From NCBI GenBank assembly GCA_021786815.1, contig JAJYMR010000082.1, positions 1 through 13,872 on the forward strand: a stretch of DNA of 13,872 nt. The letters are read 5' to 3'. A program made the translations under genes and the position numbers. The DNA comes from Deltaproteobacteria bacterium (lineage in GTDB: Bacteria > Desulfobacterota > Binatia > Binatales > Binataceae). Numbering within the stretch: position 1 is the first letter of the stretch; each line of letters starts with the position of its first letter. Of this stretch, positions 1-6,387 are shown in pieces. Under the pieces are notes generated by a model, which was given only the letters and a program-made list of their open reading frames with translations, did no database searches and was not told the origin of the DNA.

Positions 1-1
1 C

Positions 2-673
2 GTCACCGAGTGCGTCGAGGGCGAGACGCTCGCGCCCCGTATCCTGCGCGAGGAGCGCTTCGCACGCGCGCGCTCGACGATGGCCGCGCAGTGCGGCGGG
101 ATACTCGCGAAGATCCATCGTATCCCGCTCGACGAGGTCCCGTTCCTGAAGCATCAGGACGCCGCCACCCAGGTCGCCGCGCAGCGCAAGGTTCTCGACT
201 ACTTCGACTTCCGCCTGCCCGCGCTCGAAATGGGTCTCAAGTGGTCGGCGGAAAACGTGCCGAAGAATCCGCGCCTGACCGCGGTCCACGGCGATTTCCG
301 CCACGGCAACTTCATCGTCGGCGAAGAAGGGATCCGTCTCGTGCTCGACTGGGAAATCGGGATGAGCGGCGACCCGATGCAGGATCTCGGATGGCTCTGC
401 GTCAAGACGTGGAGATTTGGCGGCCCGCGCCCGGTCGGCGGTTTCGGCGCTCGCGAAGATCTGTTCGAGGCCTACGAGAAGGCGAGCGGACACAGGGTCG
501 AGCCCGCGCACGTGCGCTTCTGGGAGGCGTTCGGCAGCGTGAAATGGGCGCTCGGATGTCTCAGGATGGGATTGCGCGGGATGGCGGAGACGGGCGTCGA
601 GCGATGCGCGATCGGGCGGCGAATCGAGGAACCGCTGTGGGATTTTCTGAATCTTATCGAAGGCCGCGACTGA
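2..673 (+). CDS. Phosphotransferase family protein (APH/ACAD10-11 N-terminal type), 5' truncated by window edge
   Basis: Only the C-terminal 223 residues are visible; the frame is open from base 2, so the gene begins before the window. The kinase-like C-lobe is clear: the catalytic loop HGDFRHGNF (visible residues 96-104, with the Brenner-type HGD and downstream Asn103), then the metal-binding DWE (116-118), followed by GDPMQDLGW. This arrangement belongs to the aminoglycoside phosphotransferase/choline kinase fold, and the spacing is closest to proteins related to the N-terminal kinase domain of ACAD10/ACAD11. Members of that group are thought to phosphorylate 4-hydroxyacyl-CoA or similar hydroxylated substrates for acyl-CoA dehydrogenases; drug resistance is an unlikely role. 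The DUF6285 gene begins 28 nt downstream, a common pairing. The ATG at 80 is an internal Met and not the start, because homologous-looking sequence continues upstream of it. The substrate cannot be read from the sequence. Confidence 0.85.
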   Translation, partial: VTECVEGETLAPRILREERFARARSTMAAQCGGILAKIHRIPLDEVPFLKHQDAATQVAAQRKVLDYFDFRLPALEMGLKWSAENVPKNPRLTAVHGDFRHGNFIVGEEGIRLVLDWEIGMSGDPMQDLGWLCVKTWRFGGPRPVGGFGAREDLFEAYEKASGHRVEPAHVRFWEAFGSVKWALGCLRMGLRGMAETGVERCAIGRRIEEPLWDFLNLIEGRD

Positions 674-701
674 CTATCGAGATGGAACCCGGAGACTGAC
701 G

Positions 702-1058
702 ATGCCGCGAAGCTTCCCCGACGCAACAACGATCCTGAAGGCCGCGGTCAAGTACCTCGAAGACGAGCTGATGCCGACGCTCGACGGCTACCATCGCTTC
801 AAGACGCGCGTCACGCTGAACGCAATCAATATCGTGCGCCGCGAGCTCGAGATGCGCGAGAAGCAGGCCGCCTCGGAGCGCATCCGGCTCGCCGCCATCC
901 TCGGCCACGACGGAGAGGTCGAAGCGCTTAGCCGGGAACTGGCCGAGCGCATCCGCGACGGCTCCGTCTCGATCGACGATCCCGCGCTGCGCGCGCATAT
1001 CCGCCAATCGCTCGCCGACGCGCTCGCCATCAACAATCCAAAATGGCTCACGCGATGA
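702..1058 (+). CDS. DUF6285 domain-containing protein
   Basis: This 118-residue protein is soluble, helical and charged, with no signal peptide or membrane segment. The opening (PDATTILKAAVKYLEDELMP), the central RVTLNAINIVRRELE and the end (ADALAINNPKWL) are typical of DUF6285 proteins, which commonly follow a phosphotransferase and an acyl-CoA dehydrogenase gene. The function is unknown; the context suggests an accessory subunit or regulator of the neighbouring kinase in acyl-CoA or hydroxyacyl-CoA catabolism. The ATG is preceded by GGAG at 691-694, spaced about 7 nt, and lies 28 nt after the phosphotransferase stop, so the two are probably one operon. The family assignment is from recognised sequence pattern, without a database search. 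Confidence 0.8.
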   Translation: MPRSFPDATTILKAAVKYLEDELMPTLDGYHRFKTRVTLNAINIVRRELEMREKQAASERIRLAAILGHDGEVEALSRELAERIRDGSVSIDDPALRAHIRQSLADALAINNPKWLTR

Positions 1059-1107
1059 TTCCGCCAGGAAGCGCGTTGGACCGTGAAAAGCCGCCACAGT
1101 CAGCCGT

Positions 1108-1136
1108 TTGACAGCAGCGCCCGACCCGATTAAGCA
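1108..1136 (+). promoter_or_regulatory. Weak promoter candidate upstream of the ceramidase-like gene
   Basis: A perfect TTGACA lies at 1108-1113 in the 209-nt gap between the DUF6285 and ceramidase-like genes. The region 15-17 nt downstream (around GATTAAGCA, 1128-1136) is only a poor match to a -10 box. It is plausible as a sigma-70-type promoter because a new transcription unit should start here, but the -10 is not convincing. Confidence 0.25.
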
Positions 1137-1163
1137 TCCTGCCCCGTAGCCGATGACGCCACG

Positions 1164-1198
1164 GCGAATGGAGGGGCCGCTGCCAGCGGACCATTCGC
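1164..1198. repeat. Nested inverted repeat (hairpin) in the gap before the ceramidase-like gene
   Basis: The outer arms GCGAATGG (1164-1171) and CCATTCGC (1191-1198) are perfectly complementary. Inside them CCGCT (1177-1181) and AGCGG (1185-1189) form a second perfect stem with a 3-nt loop. The two stems are separated by an asymmetric internal loop of five and one bases. No T-run follows on either strand, so it is not a classical intrinsic terminator. It could end the upstream operon with Rho, bind a protein, or sit in the 5' leader of the ceramidase-like mRNA, whose start is 69 nt downstream. Confidence 0.5.
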
Positions 1199-1255
1199 AC
1201 CGTTCAGGCGGAATCATACACGCGTCCAGCCGTTCGCATCGCCGCGCGAACAATG

Positions 1256-1263
1256 GGAGGGGG
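1256..1263 (+). promoter_or_regulatory. Ribosome binding site that sets the start of the ceramidase-like gene
   Basis: GGGAGGGG at 1256-1263 sits 4 nt before the ATG at 1268. It would lie inside the coding region if the in-frame ATG at 1253 were used. The site therefore favours 1268, which also puts the basic residues directly before the hydrophobic signal segment. Confidence 0.6.
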
Positions 1264-1267
1264 CTCG

Positions 1268-3409
1268 ATGGAACGCTGCGGGAAAAAACGGTTTCTCCTG
1301 CTGGTGGTGATGCTTACCGGAGCAATGATCGCGGGCCGCTCACGGGCCGCGGAATTGCGCGCGGGGGCCGCGGTTGGGGACATGACCCCGCCCGCCTTCA
1401 ATCCGGCCTCGCATACTCCCGTTCTGGATCCCCCCGGATACGACGGGCCGCGTCAATGGGATTTCAGCGAACCGTACAAGGACCTTAACGGCAACGGCCA
1501 CTGGGACCCGGGCGAGCCGTACGTCGATGAGAACAATAACGGGCGTTACGACGGAATCTACCTGGGCGGAGGAACCGGACGAATCGGGCAGCCGCCGACG
1601 AAAGCCGCCGACCCGATAACCGCGCGCGCGTTCGTGATCGACAACGGCACCAAGGTGATCGCCGTCGAGGTGCTCGACGTAATCGGGATGTTCAATACCG
1701 ACATGGATCGGATCCGCGCCCTGGTGCGCGCGAAGCTCGGGCCCAACGCGATCGATGAAATTTTCATCTCCTCGACGCATGACGAATCCGCGCCCGACGT
1801 GATCGGCCTTTGGGGTCCCGGGATCGACTCCGCAATAGCCCAGGGCCAACCCGCCAATTCCGGGGTGGACGACTACTGGATGAATTTTGCGGAGAACCGC
1901 GCAGCCCAGGCGATCGTCGATGCGTACAATTCGCGCGAGCCGGCGGTGCTGAAATTCGCCGAGACCGAACAGCCCAAGGACTTCCTCACCTGCTGGTCGA
2001 GCTATCCGTTCGTGCGCGCTTCGAAAATCCTGGTTATGCAGGCCGTCTCCACGCAAGGCCATCATACGATCTTCACTCTCGGCAACTACGGCATCCACGC
2101 CGAATCGCTGTCGTTCAATCCCGATCCCGTACAGAAATACTGGCTATCGGCGGACTGGATATACTGGGAGCGCGCCGCGCTCGAAGCGCATTACGGAGGA
2201 GTGGCTATCGAGATGGCTGGCGCGGTCGGCAGCGTCGAGACCCCAGAGGTGTTCGCCAACGGCTCGGTGTCGCGGACGCCGACCGGCGAATACGACGCAC
2301 ATCACCCGGCCGGATGCCGAACGATTTTCGCAACCCAGGGTACGCCGGTGCCGCTCGGCTATTACGATGAGACTCGCGCTATCGGTGAAGGAGTTGCCAA
2401 TCAGGTTATCGGCGCTCTGAACGCGTCGCCGCGCGTTTATCCCGCGGTCGCGCTCAGCTTCCAGCGCGTGAGCTTCCTTGCGCCGATTAGCAATGGCGAC
2501 TTCGTGCTTGCCGCCTTCTTCGGCGTTTTTCCGCATCGTCAACTCTATCTCAACGGCCAACCGGCGCCCGCCGTGGTACAGGTCTCAAGCGACCCGGCTT
2601 CCGGACTCCCGCCGGAAAACGAATTTCTGTCGTATGAGGTTTCCCCGCTCGAATCCGGCTTCCAATTCAAAACCGAACTCGTCACGTACACTATCGGGCC
2701 AGCCCAGTTCATAAGTTCGCCGGGCGAGGAGTTCCCGGTCGGCTATATTCGCGGTTTCCAGGGTCCCGACCAGATGCCGAATCCTTCGGAGCCTGTCGCC
2801 GACTTCGTTAGCGCTCACATGGACGGACAGTACCGGTTCATCGAGGGGCTCGGCGAAGACATGCTCGGCTATCTCTTCCCGCAGGCGAACGCCGTCGGTA
2901 TTCCGACCATCGAAGAGGTGCTCGGCGGCGTCAACGTGTCGGACGTCGACCAGTTTGGGTGCAACCACTCGGACGATTCCGAAGCCACCGATCCGACCAC
3001 CGGCGACGTAGTAGCCAGCGAGGCGGCGTCGCTTCTTGAGACGACGGGCGCGCCGCAATCGTCGAACGACACTATCGCGGCGGGACGATACATCTGGCCC
3101 GACTTCACGTTTCACAGGGATCCGCTGGGAGAAGGAACGCTCGGATGCAGCGACGGCTACGCATCCTTCACTCCCGCGCCCGGACCAGCGGCTGGCGTGC
3201 TCGTCCAAGGACCGAACGGCCTTCAGACGATTCTCATGCCTGGCGTCGGCACTCGGATGGCGGGGGCGGTGCGCGCGTTGGGCTTTATCGACTACAACGG
3301 CGCATTCCAGGGTCCGAATCCAACCGTCGATACTCGAGGCGTTGAGCTTCCCGGCGGACGCAAGATTTTTGTTGACGTGTATCCCGATATGTCGAATCTT
3401 ACGCAGTGA
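1268..3409 (+). CDS. Secreted neutral/alkaline ceramidase-like hydrolase with inserted calcium-loop-like segment
   Basis: From the ATG at 1268 the protein has 713 residues; a longer reading from 1253 adds five. Residues 1-27 look like a Sec signal peptide: basic MERCGKKR, a hydrophobic core, then SRA before the mature AELRAG. The mature start GAAVGDMTPP, the ARAFVIDNGTKVIAVEV strand, STHDESAPD (169-177, His171), LGNYGIHAES (271-280, His277) and MAGAVGSVETP follow the order of blocks in neutral ceramidases, where equivalent His residues bind zinc. The classic THSHSGP-type block is altered here, so the activity is uncertain. Residues 72-95 are rich in Asp/Asn/Gly (DLNGNGHWDPGE, then DENNNGRYDG), resembling dockerin or thrombospondin-type calcium loops, and sit where typical family members have no such insert. 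The likely role is extracellular or periplasmic amide or ester hydrolysis of lipids. A 7-bp inverted repeat (AACTCCG 3433-3439, CGGAGTT 3465-3471) follows the gene. Confidence 0.6.
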   Translation: MERCGKKRFLLLVVMLTGAMIAGRSRAAELRAGAAVGDMTPPAFNPASHTPVLDPPGYDGPRQWDFSEPYKDLNGNGHWDPGEPYVDENNNGRYDGIYLGGGTGRIGQPPTKAADPITARAFVIDNGTKVIAVEVLDVIGMFNTDMDRIRALVRAKLGPNAIDEIFISSTHDESAPDVIGLWGPGIDSAIAQGQPANSGVDDYWMNFAENRAAQAIVDAYNSREPAVLKFAETEQPKDFLTCWSSYPFVRASKILVMQAVSTQGHHTIFTLGNYGIHAESLSFNPDPVQKYWLSADWIYWERAALEAHYGGVAIEMAGAVGSVETPEVFANGSVSRTPTGEYDAHHPAGCRTIFATQGTPVPLGYYDETRAIGEGVANQVIGALNASPRVYPAVALSFQRVSFLAPISNGDFVLAAFFGVFPHRQLYLNGQPAPAVVQVSSDPASGLPPENEFLSYEVSPLESGFQFKTELVTYTIGPAQFISSPGEEFPVGYIRGFQGPDQMPNPSEPVADFVSAHMDGQYRFIEGLGEDMLGYLFPQANAVGIPTIEEVLGGVNVSDVDQFGCNHSDDSEATDPTTGDVVASEAASLLETTGAPQSSNDTIAAGRYIWPDFTFHRDPLGEGTLGCSDGYASFTPAPGPAAGVLVQGPNGLQTILMPGVGTRMAGAVRALGFIDYNGAFQGPNPTVDTRGVELPGGRKIFVDVYPDMSNLTQ

Positions 3410-3495
3410 GCCGGGCGGCGCGGCGGGCTTGAAACTCCGGACCGTGGCAGGCAGCCTCGACGATCGGAGTTCGTGACGATGGAGGAAAGGTCAGC

Positions 3496-3963
3496 ATGGA
3501 GGAAATTCGTTTCGACGATGTCGAGCGGCTCAAGTCGAAGGTAAGCCAGGACTTCGGTCCGTGGAGCGAGCCGATCGAGGTGACACAGGACAAGATCAAT
3601 CGCTTCGCCGACGTAACCGGCGACCATCAGTGGATTCATATCGATGTCGAGCGATGCAAGCGCGAGAGCCCCTTCGGCGGGCCGGTCGCCCACGGGTTCC
3701 TGACGTTGAGCCTTCTGCCCGCGTTCAAGACCGACCCCGGATGGAGGGTCGTCGGGTATCGTAACGTCGTGAACTACGGCGCGAACAAACTCAGATTCAT
3801 CTCGCCCGTTCCAGCAGGAGCCAAGGTCCACGCGCGCAGCCGGATCGTTTCAGTCGAGCCGAGGCCCCAGGGAACCCAGGTGACGCAGGAGACGCAGGTA
3901 CACGTCGTCGGCCAGGACAAGCCTGCGGTGATCTACGAGGGAATCGTTCTCTACGTGAAATAA
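3496..3963 (+). CDS. MaoC family dehydratase, NodN type ((R)-specific enoyl-CoA hydratase-like)
   Basis: This 155-residue single hot-dog domain carries the hydratase motif with the catalytic pair Asp43 and His48 in TGDHQWIHID (41-50), followed by FGGPVAHGFLTLSLLP (60-75), the other hallmark of MaoC/PhaJ proteins. The wording of both motifs (FADVTGDHQWIH, AHGFLTLSLLP) is that of the NodN subgroup. The expected reaction is reversible hydration of trans-2-enoyl-CoA to (R)-3-hydroxyacyl-CoA in the cytoplasm; the chain-length preference is unknown. The start is firm: GGAGGAAAGG at 3481-3490, spaced 5 nt from the ATG. It lies 86 nt after the ceramidase-like gene on the same strand and may be co-transcribed with it, possibly in handling released fatty acids (inference). 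The convergent DUF72 gene ends 22 nt downstream. Confidence 0.88.
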   Translation: MEEIRFDDVERLKSKVSQDFGPWSEPIEVTQDKINRFADVTGDHQWIHIDVERCKRESPFGGPVAHGFLTLSLLPAFKTDPGWRVVGYRNVVNYGANKLRFISPVPAGAKVHARSRIVSVEPRPQGTQVTQETQVHVVGQDKPAVIYEGIVLYVK

Positions 3964-3964
3964 T

Positions 3965-3977
3965 CCGCGCGCCGCGG
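3965..3977. terminator. Small GC hairpin between convergent genes
   Basis: CCGCG and CGCGG form a perfect 5-bp stem with a 3-nt loop, in the 22-nt gap between the MaoC stop and the DUF72 stop. It could act as a minimal two-way terminator, but there is no T-run on either side and such short GC palindromes arise easily in this composition. Confidence 0.25.
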
Positions 3978-3985
3978 AATTCTCG

Positions 3986-4765
3986 TCATCGATGGTCGTT
4001 CCTGCCGACTTTGCGCCCGGCAGGGACGACCATCTTCGCAAGCGTCTGCGCATTCGGGACCGCGTCTCCGAGCGCGTCGTTGTTGAAGTAGGCGTAAACG
4101 TCAAGCCCATCGGCGAGAAACCTCTTCATGTGCGCAGCCCACAGCTTGAGCTCCGCGTCCGAATAGCCCGAGGCGAAAAGCTCCTTCGGGCCGTGGAAGC
4201 GGAAGTAAACGAACGGCGCCGTGGCAACGACTTCGGGCACCGGGTAGCGGCTCGATTGCGCGACCACCAGCGAGACCCGGCTCTCGCGCAGAATCGACAG
4301 CATCTCGCCGCCGAAACACGACTCTTCCCGAAACTCCATCGCGAGCCGAAGCGCGTGCTCGCGCGAAACCTTGTAGCCGAGCAACCGCTTCACGTTTTTC
4401 AGATTTTCCGCCGTCGCGTGAAAGCTCGGAGGGAACTGGAGCAGGATCGGACCGAGCTTGTCCTTGAGAGCGAGCGCCCGCTCGATGAAAAGCCCCCACG
4501 GCTCGCGAACGTCTTTCAGCCGCTTGATGTGCGTGATGAAGCGCGAGGCCTTGAGCGCGAAGACGAACCCCTCGGGAGTCTGCTCGCGCCATTTCTCGTA
4601 CGTGGTGACACGCGGCAGATGATAGAAGGAATAGTTAACCTCGGTCGTGCCGAAGCTGCCCGCGTAGAAAGACAGGAATTCGCGCGCGGGCAGATCTTCG
4701 GGATAGAAGCTGCCGCGCCATCCCGGGTAATTCCACCCGGACGTCCCGACCAGAAACCGGGCCAT
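3986..4765 (-). CDS. DUF72 domain-containing protein (YecE-like)
   Basis: This 259-residue protein matches the DUF72/YecE family along its whole length: TSGWNYPGW (8-16), EVNYSFYHLP (42-51), FALKASRFITH (69-79), LLQFPPSF (108-115), the EFRE segment (144-147), VYFRFHG (186-192) and VYAYFNND (223-230). The family adopts a TIM-barrel-like fold; its reaction is unknown, although conserved acidic and aromatic residues suggest a small-molecule enzyme. I chose the ATG at 4765 over the in-frame one at 4780: GAGGA lies about 6 nt before it, and MARFLVGTSGW is the usual family N-terminus. The protein has no signal peptide and is presumably cytoplasmic. The gene follows the cytochrome c on the same strand after a 112-nt gap holding a strong inverted repeat, so co-transcription is doubtful. 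Confidence 0.9.
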   Translation of the reverse strand: MARFLVGTSGWNYPGWRGSFYPEDLPAREFLSFYAGSFGTTEVNYSFYHLPRVTTYEKWREQTPEGFVFALKASRFITHIKRLKDVREPWGLFIERALALKDKLGPILLQFPPSFHATAENLKNVKRLLGYKVSREHALRLAMEFREESCFGGEMLSILRESRVSLVVAQSSRYPVPEVVATAPFVYFRFHGPKELFASGYSDAELKLWAAHMKRFLADGLDVYAYFNNDALGDAVPNAQTLAKMVVPAGRKVGRNDHR

Positions 4766-4789
4766 CGCAAATCCTCGCATCGCGTGACG

Positions 4790-4852
4790 CGCACCCTTGC
4801 GCGCGCAGGCGGCGCCGAGTCATGCGGGCCAGCTGCGCGGCACAAGGGTGTG
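4790..4852. repeat. Bulged inverted repeat between the cytochrome c and DUF72 genes
   Basis: CACCCTTG (4792-4799) is perfectly complementary to CAAGGGTG (4843-4850). Directly inside, CGCGC (4800-4804) pairs with GCGCG (4835-4839), leaving only a 3-nt bulge (4840-4842), for about 13 bp of stem around a 30-nt loop. On the minus strand it lies 25 nt after the cytochrome stop and 25 nt before the DUF72 start. It may terminate the cytochrome transcript, protect its 3' end, or form part of the DUF72 leader. No T-run follows. Confidence 0.5.
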
Positions 4853-4877
4853 GCGGACAGCCGGCCCGCGACGTGGA

Positions 4878-5249
4878 TCACTTGCTGGCAGTCTCGGGGC
4901 AGAACTGGCGAAGGTATTTTACCATCTGCTGAATCTGCTGATCGTTCAGCGAGCTGCCCCACGCGGGCATGTTCGGGCTTACGCCGACGCTCGCGCCGCC
5001 GTTCTTGATCGCGTCGAACAGGGTCTTGTCGGTAATCTGCTTCATCACTTTGCAATCGGCGAAATCCCTGGGCCGCGGAGTGAGGAACGTGCCGACCGGG
5101 CCGTTGCCGTTACCGGTCTTGCCGTGGCAACTCGCGCAGTACTGCTGATATAGCTGCGGCGCCGAGCCGAAATCCGCTGCGCTCGCTATCGGCGCACACG
5201 CGACGACGGCCAATGCCACGGTTGTCCCAAGTATTACTCGTAGGTTCAC
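4878..5249 (-). CDS. Exported class I cytochrome c, c553/cbb3 subunit III-like
   Basis: From a GTG at 5249 this is a 123-residue protein; the longer ATG reading from 5345 adds a hydrophilic, Pro-rich leader that would bury the signal peptide. AGGGA, about 6 nt upstream of the GTG, supports the short form. Residues 1-24 are a Sec signal ending ASA before ADF. The haem site is CASCH (Cys38, Cys41, His42) and the distal ligand is probably Met94 in PNMPAWG. The sequence between (NGNGPVG, TPRPRDF) and the C-terminal NDQQIQQMVKYLRQF helix are typical of small mono-haem cytochromes. It should shuttle electrons in the periplasm. VVAC (15-18) inside the signal also fits a lipobox, so lipid anchoring at Cys18 is an alternative. 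Cys66 and Cys117 are extra and could form a disulfide. The partner oxidase or dehydrogenase is not in the window. Confidence 0.88.
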   Translation of the reverse strand: MNLRVILGTTVALAVVACAPIASAADFGSAPQLYQQYCASCHGKTGNGNGPVGTFLTPRPRDFADCKVMKQITDKTLFDAIKNGGASVGVSPNMPAWGSSLNDQQIQQMVKYLRQFCPETASK

Positions 5250-5358
5250 TTCGGTTCCCTGCCTTTCGTCTGTCGAGGGTTGTGAATATCTGCGGCTTGG
5301 GTTTCCATTTTTCATCGTCGGGCGTTCGGGCGGCGCGGGCGGCAAGACACTCGCTCCG

Positions 5359-5379
5359 GTTTGCCATCAGTTTGCCATC
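5359..5379. repeat. Short tandem direct repeat in a divergent promoter region
   Basis: GTTTGCCATC occurs twice, at 5359-5368 and 5370-5379, repeating every 11 bp, about one helical turn. It lies in the 226-nt gap between the divergent cytochrome c and alpha/beta hydrolase genes, where promoters for both must sit. Half-sites on one DNA face suit a dimeric regulator, but the copy number is only two. An AT-richer patch TTTATA lies at 5402-5407, without a well-spaced -35 partner. Confidence 0.35.
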
Positions 5380-5475
5380 CCGACGCCTCAGAGCATCTCC
5401 CTTTATAGGTATGCCATTAGCTTTCGAGACGAAATGCCCAGGTGTTAGATTCGCGCTCGCAGGAGAATTTGCATC

Positions 5476-6327
5476 ATGCCATACAGGATAACGCCCGGGC
5501 GTCTTTCCATCGGAAATTTCTCCCTCTACTACGAGCGAGCCGGAAGCGGACCTGCCGTGGTGTTTCTGCATGGGCTCGGCGGCAACCATCTTTCATGGTG
5601 GCAGCAGGTGCCGTACTTCGCGCGATGGTTCGAGTGTGTGACGCTCGATCAGCGCAGTTTCGGGCTCTCGCCCGACCCCGACGGCACCTTCAACGAATCC
5701 CATCCAGGCGACCTCGGCGCCCTACTCGACCATCTGGGCGTAGAAAAAGCGGTGCTCGTCGGGCAATCGATGGGGGGATGGACGATCGCCGGCTACGCCC
5801 TGGAGCGTCCCGAACGCGTCGCCGCGATGGTGATGGCGGACACGCCCGGCGGTATCCTGACGCCCGCGATGGAGGCACTGATGGCGCGTCGGGCTGAGGG
5901 TGCGCGACTCATCCTCGACGGCGAACCGCCGGTGGGCACCATGCCGACTTACGCGCGGGATTTTTTTGCGCGGCGTCCCGAACTGGCGCATCTCTACGAT
6001 TCGCTGCGGATACTCGGCGCGCGCCCTCCCGAGGACGCGCTGCCTCGAATCGTCTCGCGCCGTTATCCGATGGACACGGTGCGGGCGCGGCTCACGATGC
6101 CGGTGCTGTGCCTCGTCGGCGAGCAGGACGCGCTGATCGCGCCCGCGATGATCCGCGAACTGGCGAATTTCCTGCCGAACGCGCGACTCGCGACGGTGCC
6201 CGACTGCGGCCATTCGGTCTATTTCGAGAAGCCCGCAGTCTTCAACCATATCGTGCTCGATTTCCTGCGCGAGATCGGGTACGCGCCAGCCGAGGCTTCC
6301 ACGCCCCGGCAGGAGTTGCCCGGATAA
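5476..6327 (+). CDS. Alpha/beta fold hydrolase
   Basis: This 283-residue protein has all the marks of an active alpha/beta hydrolase. They are the oxyanion segment HGLGG (32-36), DQRSFGLS after strand 4 (58-65), the nucleophile elbow GQSMGG with Ser98 (96-101), an acid in GEQDALIAP (Asp218) and the catalytic His246 in CGHSVYFEKP. It has the length of cytoplasmic esterases, epoxide or C-C bond hydrolases and lacks a signal peptide. The residue after the oxyanion HG and the Ser nucleophile argue against haloalkane dehalogenase or epoxide hydrolase, which use Asp. The substrate is unknown. The start is firm: AGGAGA at 5461-5466, 9 nt before the ATG. It is divergent from the cytochrome c, and SGNH-1 starts 60 nt downstream on the same strand beyond an AT-rich patch. 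Confidence 0.9.
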   Translation: MPYRITPGRLSIGNFSLYYERAGSGPAVVFLHGLGGNHLSWWQQVPYFARWFECVTLDQRSFGLSPDPDGTFNESHPGDLGALLDHLGVEKAVLVGQSMGGWTIAGYALERPERVAAMVMADTPGGILTPAMEALMARRAEGARLILDGEPPVGTMPTYARDFFARRPELAHLYDSLRILGARPPEDALPRIVSRRYPMDTVRARLTMPVLCLVGEQDALIAPAMIRELANFLPNARLATVPDCGHSVYFEKPAVFNHIVLDFLREIGYAPAEASTPRQELPG

Positions 6328-6336
6328 ACGTTTTTT
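6306..6336 (+). terminator. Possible intrinsic terminator overlapping the hydrolase stop codon
   Basis: CCGGCA (6306-6311) pairs with TGCCCGG (6317-6323) with one bulged C and a 5-nt loop, spanning the last codons of the hydrolase. Seven bases later comes a run of six T (6331-6336), one of very few in this GC-rich window. The gap between stem and T-run is longer than usual. The run of A and T to 6350 could instead be part of a promoter for SGNH-1. Confidence 0.35.
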
Positions 6337-6387
6337 CGGGTAAAAAATAACTGCCTCGACAGAGCCGCTCGATCTAATAAGGTACCC

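Noticed and set aside
2..673. Aminoglycoside resistance phosphotransferase.
   Set aside because: The fold is shared, but the DUF6285 neighbour and the sequence around HGDFRHGNF and DWE point to the ACAD10/11-associated group; there is no resistance context.
1340..2098. Open frame of 252 codons on the minus strand within the ceramidase-like gene.
   Set aside because: No family motif, no ribosome site, and the opposite strand encodes a signal peptide protein with coherent motifs.
3992..5008. Open frame of 338 codons on the plus strand across the DUF72 gene.
   Set aside because: It is antisense to a well-supported DUF72 gene, is Arg/Glu-rich without recognisable motifs, and reflects the codon bias of the real gene.
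6340..6387. Promoter for SGNH-1 built from TCGACA and TAATAA.
   Set aside because: The spacer is only 13 nt and TAATAA adjoins the AAGG ribosome site, so it does not form a credible -35/-10 pair.
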